A DNA stretch of 64,000 nucleotides from CAKSHC01 sp045595395 (GCA_045595395.1 JAZOAH010000008.1:49886-113885), one strand, 5' to 3'; positions 7,184 through 16,074 are shown, counted from the stretch's first letter. The notes: generated by a model from the sequence alone, not told the origin. Program-made: numbers and translations.

Positions 7184-8250
7184 TCAATATCCGCCTTTAA
7201 TTTTTCCGCCTGCGCATTCGCAATCAAAGCATTTAACACATCATCAATCTCACCGTTCATAAAAGACTCCAACTTATAGATCGTAAGTCCAATTCGATGA
7301 TCGGTGATCCGTCCCTGCGGAAAATTATAGGTGCGTATCCGCTCACTGCGATCTCCCGACCCAACCTGATCCTTTCGGGCTGCTGAAATCTTATCGGCCT
7401 GCTCCTTTTGCTTTTGATCGTAGAGGCGGGATCGTAGAATCTTCAGCGCCTTGTCTTTATTCTTGAACTGGCTTCTTTCATCCTGACACTCCACCACCAA
7501 GCCCGTGGGCAAATGGGTCACACGGATGGCCGAGGATGTTTTATTCACATGCTGGCCGCCTGCGCCGGAAGAACGAAAGGTATCAATCTCTATATCTTTA
7601 GGGTCAATTTCAATTTCAACATCATCCGCCTCAGGCAGCACGGCAACGGTAACGGCCGAGGTATGGATACGTCCCGACGATTCGGTCTCCGGAACACGCT
7701 GCACACGATGGGCACCGCTTTCAAATTTTAATCGACTGTATACGCCGTCTCCTTCAACCAAAAAAGTAATTTCTTTATATCCGCCAAGCTCGGTATCGTT
7801 GGCAGACAGAATATCGACCTTATAGCCACGCATCTCTGCATACATGCTGTACATACGAAACAGAGCGCCGGCAAACAGCATTGCCTCTTCCCCGCCAACA
7901 CCGGCACGGATCTCGACGATTGCACTTTTATCATCATCCGCATCCTTAGGCAGAAGCAAAATTTTCAGTTCTTCTTCCAAAAGCGGCAGTTTTCCCTTGC
8001 AGTCAAAATACTCTTCCTGCACCATCTGTTTAAACTCCGGATCCAGCTCGGTCTCAAGCAGTTGCGCCGCCTCATGAAAGGATTGGCTTATTAACTCAAA
8101 CTCATGAAATTTTTCTACAATCGGCTCCAGGCTTTTCCGCTCCTTCATCAGTTTGCAGTATAACTCCTGGTCGGAAACGATCGAAGGATCCATCAGCTTA
8201 TTGTCAATATCATTAAATTTTTCGGCAATACTCCTAAGTTTATCGATCAT
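7180..8250 (-). CDS. prfA: Peptide chain release factor 1
   Basis: RF1 reads UAA and UAG stop codons and triggers peptide release. The GGQ loop is in RSSGAGGQHVNKTSSAIRVTH at about residue 225. HRVQRVPETESSGRIHTSA is also characteristic. Length of 356 residues is normal. Its ATG overlaps the stop of the small DUF951 gene (ATGA, 8247-8250) and its stop overlaps the Sua5 gene, so DUF951-prfA-ywlC-coaE is a translationally coupled operon. Confidence 0.96.
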   Translation of the reverse strand: MIDKLRSIAEKFNDIDNKLMDPSIVSDQELYCKLMKERKSLEPIVEKFHEFELISQSFHEAAQLLETELDPEFKQMVQEEYFDCKGKLPLLEEELKILLLPKDADDDKSAIVEIRAGVGGEEAMLFAGALFRMYSMYAEMRGYKVDILSANDTELGGYKEITFLVEGDGVYSRLKFESGAHRVQRVPETESSGRIHTSAVTVAVLPEADDVEIEIDPKDIEIDTFRSSGAGGQHVNKTSSAIRVTHLPTGLVVECQDERSQFKNKDKALKILRSRLYDQKQKEQADKISAARKDQVGSGDRSERIRTYNFPQGRITDHRIGLTIYKLESFMNGEIDDVLNALIANAQAEKLKADIE

Positions 8251-8420
8251 TCTACACCTTTAATACTCTTTATAATTTTAATGCGCGGTATCATCATTTC
8301 ACGGCCACAACCGCAGCAGCGAAGCTTAAAATCCAAACCGGTCCGTAGCACAGTAAAACGGTTACTGCCACAGGGGTGCTGCTTTTTCATGATCACACAG
8401 TCGCCTACTTTTATATCCAT
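8247..8420 (-). CDS. DUF951 family protein, 57 aa
   Basis: This short gene was found by reading the minus strand between the promoter and prfA. ATG 8420 follows a GTGAGGTG ribosome binding site, and the TGA overlaps the prfA start. The product begins MDIKVGDCVIMKKQHPCGSN and contains CCGCGREMMIPR. This matches the small Firmicute DUF951 family, which has a KxHPCGS motif and a CxxCG-type cysteine cluster. Function is unknown. A metal- or nucleic-acid-binding role would be guesswork. It leads the prfA operon. Confidence 0.85.
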   Translation of the reverse strand: MDIKVGDCVIMKKQHPCGSNRFTVLRTGLDFKLRCCGCGREMMIPRIKIIKSIKGVE

Positions 8421-8448
8421 GCCCGCACCTCACAATTCATTCCCTTAT

Positions 8449-8477
8449 ATGATACATCGTTTTGGAAAATCTGTAAA
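8449..8477 (-). promoter_or_regulatory. Sigma-A promoter of the DUF951-prfA-ywlC-coaE operon
   Basis: The minus strand reads TTTACA (8477-8472), a 17-nt spacer and TATCAT (8454-8449). It is back-to-back with the ruvX promoter. Confidence 0.65.
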
Positions 8478-8495
8478 GCAAAAAGCAAAAGATAC

Positions 8496-8524
8496 TTGCA
8501 AAAAACATGATAAAAAAATATAAT
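8496..8524 (+). promoter_or_regulatory. Sigma-A promoter of ruvX, predicting a leaderless transcript
   Basis: TTGCAA (8496-8501), a 17-nt spacer and a perfect TATAAT (8519-8524). The predicted transcription start, about 7 nt after the -10, coincides with the A of the ruvX ATG at 8531. Confidence 0.7.
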
Positions 8525-8530
8525 ATATGT

Positions 8531-8944
8531 ATGATTATCTTAGGAATTGATTATGGTGATGCTCGAACCGGTGTTGCCCGTGTCAACACAACCTGCCCGA
8601 TCGTCACCCCCGTCGGCACAATTAAAGACAAAAGCATTGAAGGCGCCGCTCAAAAGGTTGCTGATCTGGCTCACGCTGAAAAAGCCGAAAAACTTGTTCT
8701 CGGCCTGCCCCGCAACATGGATGGAACTGAAGGACCTCGTGCTGAAAAAACAAGGCATTTCGGCGAATTGGTGCAGCAACATATTGATTTGGAGATCATT
8801 TTCTGCGATGAACGGCTCAGCAGCAGCTATGCCCATAACATCATGAATTTTACTGATACCCGCGGTAAAAAACGCAAAGAAAGCGTAGATGCTTTGGCCG
8901 CCACCATCATTTTGCAGACTTATGTGGACTCTTTGAAGGACTGA
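8531..8944 (+). CDS. ruvX: Pre-16S rRNA nuclease / putative Holliday junction resolvase YqgF
   Basis: YqgF proteins are RNase H-fold nucleases implicated in 16S rRNA 5' end processing. The fold motifs are ILGIDYGDARTGVA at the N-terminus, LVLGLPRNMDG in the middle and CDERLSS plus a late DALAATIIL segment with the last acidic residue. From ATG 8531 it is 137 residues, the family size. No Shine-Dalgarno sequence precedes the ATG, and the -10 element ends 6 nt before it, so the mRNA is probably leaderless. The upstream ATG at 8507 lies inside the promoter. Its 3' end overlaps the convergent TSUP gene by 38 nt. Confidence 0.88.
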   Translation: MIILGIDYGDARTGVARVNTTCPIVTPVGTIKDKSIEGAAQKVADLAHAEKAEKLVLGLPRNMDGTEGPRAEKTRHFGELVQQHIDLEIIFCDERLSSSYAHNIMNFTDTRGKKRKESVDALAATIILQTYVDSLKD

Positions 8945-9278
8945 ATAGATCCTTAACACCGATCACCATCAACAAGACGCCAAATCCGAGGCGTATGATC
9001 TTAGCATCCATGGCCATAGCAACCAATGACCCGGCGATAGCGCCCATGCCTGAAAATATCATAAGTGGCCATACGGTTTTCCACTGAATCATTTTTTGTT
9101 TCATATATAAAACGGTCGATAAGACTGCGCAGGGCAAAAAAAACAACAGATTCGTACCGGCCGCCATCTTATGCTCTACCCCTTTGACTAGTGTCAGGTA
9201 TAAAAGCAAGACCGATCCACCACCAAAGCCCATGCTGCTGAGAATGCCGACGATCAAGCCAACCCCTATATCAAGCAT
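8907..9278 (-). CDS. TSUP (TauE/SafE) half-size membrane protein, second of a pair
   Basis: This 123-residue protein has about four hydrophobic segments and the glycine-rich start SSMGFGGGSVLLLYL. That matches one repeat of the TSUP (TauE/SafE/DUF81) anion exporters, which are usually single proteins of about 250 residues with two such repeats. The neighbouring gene at 9271-9621 encodes the other repeat, and the two overlap by 8 nt. The pair probably forms a heterodimer. Substrate is unknown; sulfonates or sulfite are typical of the family. Confidence 0.8.
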   Translation of the reverse strand: MLDIGVGLIVGILSSMGFGGGSVLLLYLTLVKGVEHKMAAGTNLLFFLPCAVLSTVLYMKQKMIQWKTVWPLMIFSGMGAIAGSLVAMAMDAKIIRLGFGVLLMVIGVKDLFSPSKSPHKSAK

Positions 9279-9621
9279 CGATAAATATCCTCACTGCACA
9301 ATAGATCATAAACACTGCGAAACTCTTCTTAATGAAAGAAGGCTTCGCTTTTTTTAATAAAAAGACACCTATCGGTGCAGCGGCAACGCCACCAAGCAAA
9401 TACCGCCAGGACATGCCGAAATCAATCTGTCCGTGTATGGCGTAGATCACCGTACTGACAGCACTGGCTGCTAAAATCGTCGCAACAGTATAGGCATGCG
9501 ACCCCTTTTCCTCCTGCAACTGCTTACGCAAAAGCGGAACGCATAACATACCTGCCCCGCCGCCGATCAGGCCGTTTAACATGCCGGTAAGCAAACCAGT
9601 AAACGCCAGCTTTTTCTTCAT
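9271..9621 (-). CDS. TSUP (TauE/SafE) half-size membrane protein, first of a pair
   Basis: The product has 116 residues with the TSUP repeat motif LNGLIGGGAGMLCVPLL near the N-terminus and about four transmembrane segments. I chose ATG 9621 because TGGAGGAAAT lies directly upstream; the longer frame begins in the hairpin-rich gap before hemW. It overlaps the following half-size gene, so both are likely translated together. Neither sequence has an internal stop or degraded stretch, so this is a split family member rather than a broken gene. Confidence 0.8.
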   Translation of the reverse strand: MKKKLAFTGLLTGMLNGLIGGGAGMLCVPLLRKQLQEEKGSHAYTVATILAASAVSTVIYAIHGQIDFGMSWRYLLGGVAAAPIGVFLLKKAKPSFIKKSFAVFMIYCAVRIFIDA

Positions 9622-9688
9622 ATTTCCTCCATAAACCATCTTTTCTTTAGTATGGCTTACGAATATGAAAATATGAAAAGGTGATCGC

Positions 9689-10837
9689 TCAGCGATCACC
9701 TTGGTAACATTCCGACAGATGATTCATTATGGTGTTGGAAATACGAAAGCCTCTTTCCGTTAAAGCAAAGCCATCCTGTGTAAATTGAATCAGGCCATGC
9801 TGCGATAACACTTTTAACCGACATTTTAAGTTATCAAACTGAAAATACTCGGCTAATTCAGCATATTGCACTCCGTCTTTCATGCGCAACCCCATCACTA
9901 ATCTCTCATACGATAGCGAGGCCTTGGTCAACACTTCTTCCGACACAGGTGTCGTCTCTCCTAGGATATACTCATCAAGATCGGCCGGTTGAGAATATCG
10001 AACACCCTGTATAAAGGAATGGGCGGCCGGCCCAAAACCGAGATACGGAAGGCTTTTCCAGTATTTTGTATTGTGTCGACAGGCAAAACCCGGCTTTGCA
10101 AAATTGGAAATTTCATAATGCTCATAGCCATGGTCGGCCAAACGAGAACACAACAGGTCATACATCTGCTCTTCCGTTTCTTCATCCGGAAAGCGATAAT
10201 GCTTTACAGATTGACACAAAGGTGTATTCTCTTGTACGGTAAGATTATAACAAGAAATATGCGGAATATCTAGGGTAAGTATCCCGCTCAGTGTTTCAGA
10301 AAAGGCATGCATGTGATCGATTCGACAACACCGATGGCCGACACCGAACATGATATCAACATTGATATTGCTAAACCCGACTTGACGCAGATCATGACAT
10401 GCCTGTAATACGCGCTCTCGATCATGCAGGCGACCGAGATCGATCAACTCTTCTTCGCAAAGACTCTGCGCCCCCAAACTGATGCGATTGACTCCTATCT
10501 TCTTGAGTTGTATCATCAGATCCTTAGTCAGCGATTCTGGATTGGCTTCACAGGTTATCTCGATATCTTCCGTATAGGTGAAGCATTCCTTTGCCTTTTT
10601 TAAGATGCGGATCAAATGCTCACCGGCAACCGACGGCGTTCCTCCACCCACAAACAGCGTATCAATTCGGTAGTCACGATAACTCTCCGCCTGTCTTTCC
10701 ATATCCAAAATCACGGCATCAGCATAACGGCGGATCCGATCGGGATCCGCCGTTACTGAATAGAAATCACAATAATTACATTTCCGCTTACAAAACGGAA
10801 TGTGAATGTAAAGTCCTAGTGCTTGTCGATTCATCAT
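9689..10837 (-). CDS. hemW: Radical SAM heme chaperone HemW-like protein
   Basis: This 382-residue protein belongs to the HemN/HemW radical SAM family. The 4Fe-4S cluster motif is FCKRKCNYCDFYS at the N-terminus. GGGTPS follows at about residue 65, and the C-terminal HemN domain is present. HemW-type members are heme chaperones and lack proven coproporphyrinogen oxidase activity. The location directly after lepA, with an ATGA overlap, is the classic Firmicute arrangement and supports HemW over HemN. Confidence 0.88.
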   Translation of the reverse strand: MMNRQALGLYIHIPFCKRKCNYCDFYSVTADPDRIRRYADAVILDMERQAESYRDYRIDTLFVGGGTPSVAGEHLIRILKKAKECFTYTEDIEITCEANPESLTKDLMIQLKKIGVNRISLGAQSLCEEELIDLGRLHDRERVLQACHDLRQVGFSNINVDIMFGVGHRCCRIDHMHAFSETLSGILTLDIPHISCYNLTVQENTPLCQSVKHYRFPDEETEEQMYDLLCSRLADHGYEHYEISNFAKPGFACRHNTKYWKSLPYLGFGPAAHSFIQGVRYSQPADLDEYILGETTPVSEEVLTKASLSYERLVMGLRMKDGVQYAELAEYFQFDNLKCRLKVLSQHGLIQFTQDGFALTERGFRISNTIMNHLSECYQGDR

Positions 10838-12639
10838 ACATCCAATTTCAATACACTCATAAACGCTTCAGCCGGCACCTCGACAGAACCAAACTGTCTC
10901 ATGCGCTTTTTGCCCTCTTTTTGCTTTTCCAGCAACTTTTTCTTGCGGGTAATATCGCCGCCGTAGCACTTGGCCAACACATCTTTACGAACAGCCTTGA
11001 CCGTTTCACGGGCAATAACCTTACCGCCAATCGCAGCCTGAACAGGAATTTCAAAAAGTTGTCTGGGAATATTCTCCTTCAGATTTTCTACCATCTTGCG
11101 GGCTTTGGGATAGGCACGATCCGCATGAAGAATAAAGGAAAGCGCATCAATTACATCGCCGTTTAAGAGAATATCAAGTTTTACCAAGTTACTTCTCTTG
11201 TAGGCAGTGAACTCATAATCAAGAGATGCATACCCGTGTGTACGGGACTTCAGGCAATCAAAGAAATCATAAATAATTTCATTGAGCGGCATTTCATAAT
11301 GAATATTGGTACGCCCCTGATCCAAATAGGTCATATCAATAAAAGTACCACGTCGCTCCTGACACAGATCCATAACAGCGCCGACATGCTCAGTCGGCGA
11401 GAAGATATGGGCCGAAACCATCGGCTCTTCGGCATATTCAATTGATGTCGGTAACGGATAGTTGGTTGGGTTATCGATATAAACGGTTTCACCCGAGGTC
11501 AGCTTGAATTTATATATGACCGATGGGGCAGTCGTAATAATATCCAGATTATACTCACGCTCTAAGCGTTCCTGGATGATCTCCATATGCAAAAGACCCA
11601 AGAATCCACAACGAAAACCAAAGCCAAGCGCCGCCGAGGTCTCCGGCTCATAGCTAAGCGCCGCATCATTCAGCTGGAGCTTTTCCATGGCATCGCGCAG
11701 GTCCGAATAGTGTGCGCCATCGGCAGGATAAATGCCGCAATACACCATAGGATTTACTTTTTTGTAGCCTGGCAACGGCGTATCTGCAGGACAATCGGCA
11801 ATGGTGACCGTATCACCCACTTGCGTGTCACGTACAGTTTTGATGCTGGCAGTAATATAACCGACCTCACCGGCAGTCAACTCCTCGGCCTTCTCCAAAG
11901 ATGTCGCCCGCATATAGCCGACCTCGACCACGTCAAATTCCGCACCGGTCGACATGAGTTTCATGCGTTGACCGGCACGAATTCTGCCCTCCATGATACG
12001 CACGTAAACAATAACTCCACGATAGCTATCATAGATCGAGTCGAAAATCAGCGCTTGCAACGGAGCATTGGAATCCCCGGTCGGTGCAGGAACATCTGCG
12101 ACAATATGTTCAAGCACATCATCAATATTCGTTCCCATCTTAGCCGAAATACGAGGCGCATCTTCAGCCGGCAAGCCTATGATCTCCTCAATTTCTTCTA
12201 TGGCACGATCAGCATCCGCACTGGGCAGATCCATTTTATTGATAACGGGAACGATCTCCAGATTATGATCAATAGCCAGATAGGTGTTGCCCAAGGTCTG
12301 CGCTTCGATCCCCTGCGTGGCATCCACGATCAAAACCGCACCCTCACAAGCAGCCAAGGAACGGGAGACCTCATAGTTAAAGTCCACATGCCCCGGCGTG
12401 TCGATCAGATTCAATATATAATTTTGACCATCCTTTGCCTGGTATTCAAGTTTAACGGCACGTGCTTTAATGGTAATGCCACGCTCTTTTTCCAGGTCCA
12501 TATTATCCAGAATTTGTGCTGTCATATCCCGTGTATTGACCGAGCCGGTATGCTCCAGCAACCGATCGGCAAGGGTTGACTTGCCGTGGTCAATATGTGC
12601 GATAATCGAAAAATTCCGAATGTTTTTCTGATCAATCAT
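10834..12639 (-). CDS. lepA: Translation elongation factor 4 (LepA)
   Basis: LepA is a ribosome-bound translational GTPase linked to back-translocation and 30S biogenesis. G motifs are HIDHGKSTLADR (G1), DTPGHVDF (G3) and NKMDLP (G4). The C-terminal domain ends in a Lys/Arg-rich region with KCYGGDITRKKKLLEKQKEGKKR. At 601 residues it is full length. A GAGGTA ribosome binding site lies 9 nt ahead. It follows the isocitrate dehydrogenase gene after only 12 nt, so it may be cotranscribed with acn-icd. Confidence 0.97.
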   Translation of the reverse strand: MIDQKNIRNFSIIAHIDHGKSTLADRLLEHTGSVNTRDMTAQILDNMDLEKERGITIKARAVKLEYQAKDGQNYILNLIDTPGHVDFNYEVSRSLAACEGAVLIVDATQGIEAQTLGNTYLAIDHNLEIVPVINKMDLPSADADRAIEEIEEIIGLPAEDAPRISAKMGTNIDDVLEHIVADVPAPTGDSNAPLQALIFDSIYDSYRGVIVYVRIMEGRIRAGQRMKLMSTGAEFDVVEVGYMRATSLEKAEELTAGEVGYITASIKTVRDTQVGDTVTIADCPADTPLPGYKKVNPMVYCGIYPADGAHYSDLRDAMEKLQLNDAALSYEPETSAALGFGFRCGFLGLLHMEIIQERLEREYNLDIITTAPSVIYKFKLTSGETVYIDNPTNYPLPTSIEYAEEPMVSAHIFSPTEHVGAVMDLCQERRGTFIDMTYLDQGRTNIHYEMPLNEIIYDFFDCLKSRTHGYASLDYEFTAYKRSNLVKLDILLNGDVIDALSFILHADRAYPKARKMVENLKENIPRQLFEIPVQAAIGGKVIARETVKAVRKDVLAKCYGGDITRKKKLLEKQKEGKKRMRQFGSVEVPAEAFMSVLKLDV

Positions 12640-12651
12640 TCAAAATATACC

Positions 12652-13818
12652 TCAGTTTAATTTGCTGAGAGTCTCCATTACATAGTTACCGAATTCCTCA
12701 CTGGTAGCGCCGGTATTGCGGCCGGTAATCTTCAGCTTGGCTTCTTCAAACATACAGATATCCAGTGCACGCTCCAGCTTATCAGCAAGCGCCTGTCTGC
12801 CAATATGGGACAGCAGCATTACGCAAGCACGAAGCATCGAGCAGGGATCGGCATACTGGCCACGGCCCTCATCCATCATACGAGGTGCCGAACCGTGAAT
12901 AGCCTCAAACATGGCATAACGCTTACCGATATTGGCACTGCCGGCCGTGCCGACACCGCCCTGGAACTCAGCCGCTTCATCGGTGATGATGTCGCCGTAG
13001 AGATTCGGCAAAACAAAAACACGGAAAGCCGTTCTGCGCTTCTCATCGATCAGTTTAGCTGTGGTAATGTCAATGTACCAGTCATCCATCTCAACAGTAG
13101 GATAGTCCTTGGCAACCTCTTTGCAGATGTTAAGGAACTTACCGTCAGTGGTCTTAATAACATTTGCCTTTGTGATGACCGAAACTTTATTCTTACCGGA
13201 TTTTGCAGCATAATCAAAGGCCAGCCGAGCAATGCGCTTGCAGCCCTCGGTGGTTGCAACGGTAAAATCAAAAGCCAGATCCTCGTCCACATTCACACCC
13301 TCAGAGCCCAGGGTATAGGCTCCCTCGGTATTTTCTCTGTAGAAGGTCCAGTCAATGCCCTTATCGGGAACTTTGACAGGACGAACATTGGCAAACAGAT
13401 CCAGTTCCTTGCGCATGGCAACATTGGCGCTCTCGATATTGGGCCAAGGATCGCCCTGACGGGGGGTCGTGGTCGGCCCCTTAAGGATAACGTGGCACTG
13501 CTTAAGCTCTTCCAGTACATCATCGGGAATGGCCTTCATCACCTCAACACGACGCTCAATGGTCAGTCCGTCAATAACACGGAATTCCACCTTGCCGGCC
13601 TTGACCTCATCAGCGAGCATGTGCTCGAGTACTCGAGCAGCCTCATTGGTAATGATAGGGCCAATGCCGTCGCCACCACAGACGCCTATGATCAGTTTGT
13701 CCAGCTTGCTGTAGTCAACAAAATCGCCTTGCTCCTTCATTTTGCGCACACGGGCATCCTGTTTATCTAACAGCGCAGCAAATTTCTCCAGTGCTGCCTG
13801 TTTCTGCTGTTCGTTCAT
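12652..13818 (-). CDS. Isocitrate dehydrogenase, isocitrate/isopropylmalate dehydrogenase family
   Basis: The protein oxidatively decarboxylates isocitrate to 2-oxoglutarate. GVCGGDGIGPIITNEA is the nucleotide/substrate N-terminal motif. The substrate site includes DWTFYRENTEGAY, KANVIKTTDGKF and DEAAEFQGGVGTAG. Length of 388 residues and the YRENTEG motif fit the NAD-type enzymes common in Clostridia. Its pairing with aconitase, 12 nt upstream, supports isocitrate over isopropylmalate or homoisocitrate. With no citrate synthase in the window, the likely role is supply of 2-oxoglutarate for glutamate. Confidence 0.85.
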   Translation of the reverse strand: MNEQQKQAALEKFAALLDKQDARVRKMKEQGDFVDYSKLDKLIIGVCGGDGIGPIITNEAARVLEHMLADEVKAGKVEFRVIDGLTIERRVEVMKAIPDDVLEELKQCHVILKGPTTTPRQGDPWPNIESANVAMRKELDLFANVRPVKVPDKGIDWTFYRENTEGAYTLGSEGVNVDEDLAFDFTVATTEGCKRIARLAFDYAAKSGKNKVSVITKANVIKTTDGKFLNICKEVAKDYPTVEMDDWYIDITTAKLIDEKRRTAFRVFVLPNLYGDIITDEAAEFQGGVGTAGSANIGKRYAMFEAIHGSAPRMMDEGRGQYADPCSMLRACVMLLSHIGRQALADKLERALDICMFEEAKLKITGRNTGATSEEFGNYVMETLSKLN

Positions 13819-13830
13819 GCTTATTTCTCC

Positions 13831-15753
13831 TTATCGATTCTTGGTGTAATTGAGAAGACCGCCGGCACAGAGCATCTGCTTCTGACGTTCAGACAGAGTA
13901 ACAACACCGGTCACAGTCTTATTCTTCGTTTTATTCACAATGAGGATCTCTTCCCCATTTATGATACGCTTACGCACATCAGGCAACTCAAGTTCATCGC
14001 CCAGCGCAAAACCGTCATAATCATCAGGATTGGCAAAGGTAATGGGGATAATGCCGTTATTGATAAGATTAGCGGCATGGATGCGAGCAAACGACTTAGC
14101 AACGACCGCCTTGACGCCTAAATACAACGGAACAAGTGCCGCATGCTCACGGGAAGATCCTTGGCCGTAATTGGCACCGCCGATAATTATGCCACCACCC
14201 CACTGACGGGCTCGAGACGGGAACTGCTCATCACAGCGCACAAAGCAAAATTCCGAAAGTTTAGGAATGTTCGAACGATAGGGCAGAATCTTAGCACCGG
14301 CCGGCATAATGTGGTCGGTCGTTATGTTGTCACCCACGATCAACAGCGCACGTTTGGCAATGGTATCCGGCATCGCTTCATTGATCGGGAAAGGCTTGAT
14401 GTTGGGCCCCTGCTCTACCTCGACCATATCCGAAGAAGCAGCAGGAGCATCAACCAAATTATCATTTACTGTAAAGTGATCCGGCATTACGATCTCAGTT
14501 GATAAGGCAAAGGTAGTCGGATCGGTCATGACGCCGGTAATAGCCGAAACAGCTGCTGTTTCCGGGCTGACCAGATAAACCTGTGCATCTTCCGTGCCAC
14601 TGCGTCCTTCAAAATTACGGTTAAAGGTACGCAGCGATATGCCGGCACTCTTAGGCGACTGGCCCATACCGATGCAAGGTCCGCAGGCGCACTCAAGAAT
14701 ACGAGCACCCGAATCAATGATATCGGATAGAGCGCCGTTAGCAGCAAGCATATTAAAGACCTGCTTGGAGCCCGGCGAAATCGCCAGTGAAACATCACTA
14801 TGAACCGTCTTGCCCTTCAGGATAGCGGCAACCGTCATCATGTCCAGGTAGGACGAGTTAGTGCAAGAGCCAATACAAGACTGCGAGACCGGCATACCTG
14901 CCAGCTCCGATACCGGCTTGACATTGTCCGGGCTATGAGGACAAGCAGCAAGCGGAACAACCTGTGTCAGATCAATGTCGATCGTTTTATCATATTCCGC
15001 ATCGGCATCCGCACAGAGCTCAGTATAGTCCTCTTCTCTGCCTTGTGCAGCCAGGAAACTACGGGTGATCTCATCAGCCGGGAAAACCGAAGTCGTAGCA
15101 CCGGTCTCGGCGCCCATATTGGTAATGGTTGCACGCTGGGGCACGGTCAGCGTCTTTACGCCCTCGCCACAATATTCAATAATATAACCGACGCCACCTT
15201 TAACGCCAATGCGACGAAGAACTTCCAGGATAATATCCTTAGCACCTACCATCGGGCGCAGTTTCCCGGTCAGATTGACACGGATCACACCGGGACAGGT
15301 AATAAAATATTCACCGCCACCCATGGCAACAGCAACATCCAAACCGCCGGCTCCAATCGCCAGCATACCGATACCGCCGCCGGTCGGGGTATGTGAATCA
15401 CTACCAAGTAATGTCTTGCCCGGTTTGCCAAAACGCTCCAGGTGAACCTGGTGGCAAATACCGTTGCCGGGGCGAGAGAAATATACGCCGTGCTTCTTGC
15501 AGACCGTCTGTATGTATCGATGGTCATCCGCATTTTCAAAGCCGTTTTGAAGGGTATTATGATCGATGTATGCAACCGAACGCTCGGTCTTTACTCGGTC
15601 GATTCCCATGGCTTCAAACTGCAGATACGCCATTGTTCCGGTAGCGTCTTGCGTCAATGTTTGATCAATCCGAATTCCGATCTCCGTGCCCTTTTTCAGT
15701 TCCCCGGAGACCAGATGGGTACTGAGTAATTTATAGGCTACAGTCATTCCCAT
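13831..15753 (-). CDS. Aconitate hydratase
   Basis: This 640-residue protein converts citrate to isocitrate with a 4Fe-4S cluster. The cluster cysteines lie in SCIGSCTNSSYLDM and CACGPCIGMGQSP. The swivel domain contains QWGGGIIIGGANYGQGSSREHAA. It is the compact type of aconitase frequent in anaerobic Firmicutes, shorter than the roughly 900-residue AcnA. AGGCGGTG provides a ribosome binding site 7 nt before the first ATG. It starts the acn-icd-lepA-hemW gene string from a consensus promoter. Confidence 0.92.
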   Translation of the reverse strand: MGMTVAYKLLSTHLVSGELKKGTEIGIRIDQTLTQDATGTMAYLQFEAMGIDRVKTERSVAYIDHNTLQNGFENADDHRYIQTVCKKHGVYFSRPGNGICHQVHLERFGKPGKTLLGSDSHTPTGGGIGMLAIGAGGLDVAVAMGGGEYFITCPGVIRVNLTGKLRPMVGAKDIILEVLRRIGVKGGVGYIIEYCGEGVKTLTVPQRATITNMGAETGATTSVFPADEITRSFLAAQGREEDYTELCADADAEYDKTIDIDLTQVVPLAACPHSPDNVKPVSELAGMPVSQSCIGSCTNSSYLDMMTVAAILKGKTVHSDVSLAISPGSKQVFNMLAANGALSDIIDSGARILECACGPCIGMGQSPKSAGISLRTFNRNFEGRSGTEDAQVYLVSPETAAVSAITGVMTDPTTFALSTEIVMPDHFTVNDNLVDAPAASSDMVEVEQGPNIKPFPINEAMPDTIAKRALLIVGDNITTDHIMPAGAKILPYRSNIPKLSEFCFVRCDEQFPSRARQWGGGIIIGGANYGQGSSREHAALVPLYLGVKAVVAKSFARIHAANLINNGIIPITFANPDDYDGFALGDELELPDVRKRIINGEEILIVNKTKNKTVTGVVTLSERQKQMLCAGGLLNYTKNR

Positions 15754-15786
15754 TGGTTATCACCGCCTTATTTATAATAATTATAT

Positions 15787-15816
15787 ATTTTAGTATCAAT
15801 GGTGTCCTCTTGTCAA
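15787..15816 (-). promoter_or_regulatory. Sigma-A promoter of aconitase operon
   Basis: On the minus strand TTGACA (15816-15811), an 18-nt spacer and TAAAAT (15792-15787) stand 33-62 nt ahead of the aconitase ATG. Confidence 0.75.
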
Positions 15817-16074
15817 GACCTTCCGAAAATTCTTCACCGTCTTTTGTTGTTACATTTTTACCATTTTTTTTGAATAATTAGTTAACATAATGTTAAAAAA
15901 TAATCTGTTTTTTACTGCAAGTTACCCACAGTATCAACAGGGTTTTCCACTAAAGTTGGGTGATTTGAGCATTCATACCGCTAAAATCAATAAAATTTAC
16001 CCAAATTTTCGCTCATGACCATATGTTTACATAATGCTATTTTTAGGAGTCGTTTTCAATTCTTGTGCAAAGCA
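15817..16074. other. Non-coding gap with AT-rich DNA and DnaA-box-like sequences
   Basis: Between the aconitase promoter and tsaD there is no gene. It holds a T-rich stretch, a perfect odd palindrome TTAACAT-A-ATGTTAA (15882-15896), and three DnaA-box-like 9-mers in one orientation. These are TTACCCACA (15922-15930, one mismatch to TTATCCACA), GTATCAACA (15931-15939) and TTTTCCACT (15943-15951). The arrangement resembles an initiator-binding cluster next to an unwinding element, but no dnaA or dnaN gene is near. A regulatory role at the aconitase operon is equally possible. Confidence 0.35.

Noticed and set aside
15882..15896. The palindrome TTAACATAATGTTAA as a chromosomal dif site
   Set aside because: One arm resembles the XerD half-site, but the spacer and XerC arm do not fit.
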